NCBI GenBank assembly: GCA_913043005.1 | Contig: CAJWKU010000005.1 | Span: 23,599 to 87,598 of the forward strand | Length of the DNA stretch: 64,000 nt | From: an uncultured Cryomorphaceae bacterium | GTDB taxonomy: Bacteria; Bacteroidota; Bacteroidia; Flavobacteriales; Schleiferiaceae | Direction of reading: 5' to 3' | Shown: in pieces, positions 61,990-64,000 of the stretch | Position numbering within the stretch: position 1 is the first letter of the stretch | How the letters are laid out: the number at the start of each line of letters is the position of its first letter | Translations under genes and position numbers: made by a program | The notes under the pieces: model-generated | The model's database searches: none | Told to the model about the DNA's origin: nothing | What the model saw: the letters and a program-made list of their open reading frames with translations, nothing else

Positions 61990-63933
61990 ATGAAGTTTAT
62001 AAATGTCATTAAGGTTTTATTAGCATTTTTGCTCTTAAACATTCCCAAAATTCATGCGCAAACTTTATTTTCAGTCGGAGATAAGGATGTGTCTACAGAT
62101 GAATTTTTATATGTCTACGGAAAAAATAAGGATATAGGTAATCAGATTGATCCCAAAACAGCTGATGAATATCTTGATTTGTATGTTCGGTTTAAGAGAA
62201 AGGTTCTTCAATCAGAATCCGAAGGGAGAGATACTCTGAACTCGTTTAAAATGGAGTTTAATAATTATTATCGACAATTATTAAAACCATACCTCACTGA
62301 CAAGGAGATTGATAAAAAAATTATTGCCGAAGCATATAAACGTCTAAAATTGGATATCCGTGTTTCTCATTTAATGCTGGATTTGCCGAAAGATCCATCA
62401 CCTTCGGATACTTTAAAGATCTTCAATAAAATAATAGATTTGAAAAATAGAATTCTTCAAGGAGAAAGTTTTGAGGAATTAGCGAGATCGATATCCAGTG
62501 ATACTTATAGCGCCAGAAATGGAGGTGACCTAGGTTATTTTACTGCCTTTAATATGGTTTATCCTTTCGAAAATGCAGCCTATAACGCTAAGCCCGGGGA
62601 GTTAGTTGGTCCCATTAGAACAAATTATGGTTATCACATATTAAAGGTTACGGATAAGAGAAAATCGAGATATAAAATGTCTGCTGCCCACATTTTAATT
62701 CTTGATTCTGAAGAAATTCCAAAAGAAGACGCTCAGACCAAAATCAATGAGATATATGATAGGCTGGTTTCGGGAGAATCGTTTAAAATGTTGGCAAGAA
62801 AATATTCGGAAGACAAGTCAAGCATATCTAAGGGGGGTGAATTCCCTGCTTTTGGGTTGAATCAAATGCTACCAGAGTTTGAAGATGCTGTTTATGGCCT
62901 TTCAAAAGATGGAAATTTTTCAAAGCCTTTTAAATCTGAGTTAGGTTGGCACATAGTGAAAAGAATAAAGAAGTATGAGGTTCCTGAATTAGAAAAGATG
63001 GAAGCTGAAATTACTGCAAAAATTAGAAGAGATGAAAGATCCAGTATTTCAAGAAAGTCTTTTATTTTACGACTTCGAGAAAGATATCAATTAGAAATAT
63101 TCAATGCTTCCTTTGAGGCCATTATTAAAGGATTAAAAAAAGGAAAAAAAATATCACGTTATAAAAAACCAGTCTTTTCTTATCAGGGGCTTAGTGATAA
63201 AAAGTATGTTACTCAGCAGGATTTTGCAAAGGAATTTCAAGATCAGGCAACTCGTTCGCCTGAGATTTCAGAATACTCTGTCTTAGAATCGATAATCGAA
63301 AATACTTTAATGAAAGAAGCTGAACTTAGGCTCCCATATGAAAATAAAGAATTTAAATATTTGGCTCAGGAATATCGTGAGGGGATTTTAGTTTTTGATT
63401 TAACTAGAGAAAAAGTTTGGGATGCCGCTTCCAAGGATAGTATGAAAATTAAGGACTTTTTTCAAAAAAACTTATCTAACTATCAATGGAAGGAAAGAAG
63501 AACTGGCGCAATATATAATACTTCTAGCTCAAGAGTTTTCAAGAGGGCAGAGGGCTTATTAAAAAAAGGAGTTCCTGCAGAGAAAGTTTTAAGGCTTTTA
63601 AATACTAAAGATCCACTTGCTTTATCCATTAATGAATTTTCAAATTTAGAAATAGGTAATAAACCCTCCTCTTTAAATGAAGAGCGTTTCCTTTCAGTTA
63701 TGGATTCTAACTTAAAATCTGGATTAGCGACAATTAGCGATGATTTAGGTTACTCGATAATACAGGTGTCTGAGGTGAAGCCACAAGGTCCAAAGAATTT
63801 ATCTGATTGTAGAGGCCAAGTAATTGCTGATTTGCAGGATTCTTTGGAGGCTGATTGGGATGACGAACTAATGAGAAAATACCCTTTAATTATGAATAGT
63901 TCAGAGTGGAATAGGATAAAGTCAGAGTTATAG
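61990..63933 (+). CDS. Peptidyl-prolyl cis-trans isomerase with two parvulin domains (SurA-like)
   Basis: A 647-residue exported foldase. The signal peptide ends near IHAQ (residues 21-24). Two parvulin domains follow an N-terminal helical region: about 124-225 (VSHLMLDLPKDPS to GYHILKVTDKR) and about 231-330 (AAHILILDSEE to GWHIVKRIKKY). A further 300 residues of coiled or helical sequence lead to the C terminus. In Bacteroidota such long forms probably help outer-membrane proteins fold; the window contains several such proteins. Its stop codon overlaps a -7 box (63931-63938) for the next gene. Confidence 0.9.
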   Translation: MKFINVIKVLLAFLLLNIPKIHAQTLFSVGDKDVSTDEFLYVYGKNKDIGNQIDPKTADEYLDLYVRFKRKVLQSESEGRDTLNSFKMEFNNYYRQLLKPYLTDKEIDKKIIAEAYKRLKLDIRVSHLMLDLPKDPSPSDTLKIFNKIIDLKNRILQGESFEELARSISSDTYSARNGGDLGYFTAFNMVYPFENAAYNAKPGELVGPIRTNYGYHILKVTDKRKSRYKMSAAHILILDSEEIPKEDAQTKINEIYDRLVSGESFKMLARKYSEDKSSISKGGEFPAFGLNQMLPEFEDAVYGLSKDGNFSKPFKSELGWHIVKRIKKYEVPELEKMEAEITAKIRRDERSSISRKSFILRLRERYQLEIFNASFEAIIKGLKKGKKISRYKKPVFSYQGLSDKKYVTQQDFAKEFQDQATRSPEISEYSVLESIIENTLMKEAELRLPYENKEFKYLAQEYREGILVFDLTREKVWDAASKDSMKIKDFFQKNLSNYQWKERRTGAIYNTSSSRVFKRAEGLLKKGVPAEKVLRLLNTKDPLALSINEFSNLEIGNKPSSLNEERFLSVMDSNLKSGLATISDDLGYSIIQVSEVKPQGPKNLSDCRGQVIADLQDSLEADWDDELMRKYPLIMNSSEWNRIKSEL

Positions 63934-63938
63934 GTTTG
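63931..63938 (+). promoter_or_regulatory. -7 box before the right-edge gene
   Basis: TAGGTTTG matches TAnnTTTG exactly and overlaps the parvulin stop codon. It lies 22 bases before the TTG start of the partial FabH-like gene. Confidence 0.38.
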
Positions 63939-63960
63939 GTTTGAAATAAAATTATAAAAA

Positions 63961-64000
63961 TTGAAAAACGTAATAATCAAAGGGACTGGGTCCTACGCGC
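63961..64000 (+). CDS. Beta-ketoacyl-ACP synthase III (FabH-like), start only
   Basis: The last 40 bases read, from TTG, as about 13 codons: M-K-N-V-I-I-K-G-T-G-S-Y-A. This matches the beginning of FabH-type condensing enzymes (K-x-VIIxGTGSYxP). An in-frame TAA two codons earlier makes the TTG the only possible start. The enzyme would begin fatty-acid elongation, but only the first few residues are visible, so paralogues such as 3-oxoacyl synthases of other roles cannot be excluded. Confidence 0.55.
   Translation, partial: MKNVIIKGTGSYA

Noticed and set aside
63981..63993. GGAC-TGG-GTCC inverted repeat at the right edge as a terminator
   Set aside because: It has only four base pairs, no T-run, and lies within the codons that match the FabH start.
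1..64000. CRISPR arrays, transposases, phage or tRNA genes
   Set aside because: None was recognised: no regularly spaced repeats, no integrase or transposase motifs, and no gap large enough for an unnoticed rRNA operon.

Overview
The window comes from a Bacteroidota chromosome, most likely a marine Flavobacteriales-type lineage with a compact genome. The DNA is AT-rich. It carries a PorQ type IX secretion protein with a T9SS C-terminal cargo signal, a porQ-cmk pair, a type B L31 gene, DUF5686 and DUF2975/YozG genes. Upstream regions repeatedly show the Bacteroidota -7 box TAnnTTTG. No tRNA, rRNA, insertion sequence, phage gene or CRISPR array was seen. Genes abut or overlap nearly everywhere; the longest gap is about 190 bases, so no stretch over 300 bases lacks a gene.

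Layout. 1-2.7 kb (minus): serA (partial) and serC of serine synthesis, an unknown exported protein and a ferredoxin. 2.7-5.2 kb: a LuxC-like acyl-CoA reductase and a beta-helix lipoprotein. 5.2-11 kb (plus): rpmE2, a GlmU-like nucleotidyltransferase, lon, porQ, cmk. 11-15.4 kb (minus): rsfS-ftsH-LUD-cdsA-psd, joining proteostasis to phospholipid synthesis. 15.5-18.7 kb: birA, pyrE/Nudix, ddl-coaD. 18.8-22.4 kb (plus): a PASTA protein, a T9SS cargo protein, rluD. 22.4-31 kb: acyl-CoA ligase, lipoprotein amidohydrolase, purL, pheT. 30.7-37 kb: DedA-like protein, recG, a polyprenyl sugar-phosphate transferase and a double glycosyltransferase. 37-47 kb: a small acidic protein, a MATE transporter, and a six-gene minus-strand operon fbp-mfd-ABC ATPase-ABC permease-mscS-response regulator. 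47-50 kb: GNAT, aspartate kinase, an outer-membrane barrel. 49.8-56 kb (minus): a lysine-ketoglutarate-reductase/M3-peptidase fusion, rsmA, mgtE, a 2-hydroxyacid dehydrogenase. 56-64 kb: CotH lipoprotein, purT, a DUF2975/HTH/DUF5686 operon, a two-domain parvulin, and the first codons of a FabH-like gene.

Most genes are housekeeping. The best candidates for something new are: (1) the 1052-residue dehydrogenase-peptidase fusion; (2) the 723-residue tandem glycosyltransferase; (3) a recurring -7 box placed 3-5 bases before the start codon of at least eleven genes, which suggests widespread leaderless mRNA; (4) a twin operator in the DUF2975/HTH promoter; (5) an rpmE2 leader hairpin; and (6) an NtrC-like regulator with no DNA-binding domain and an altered GAFTGA loop. 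Functional calls rest on recognised motifs read by eye; no database search was run.
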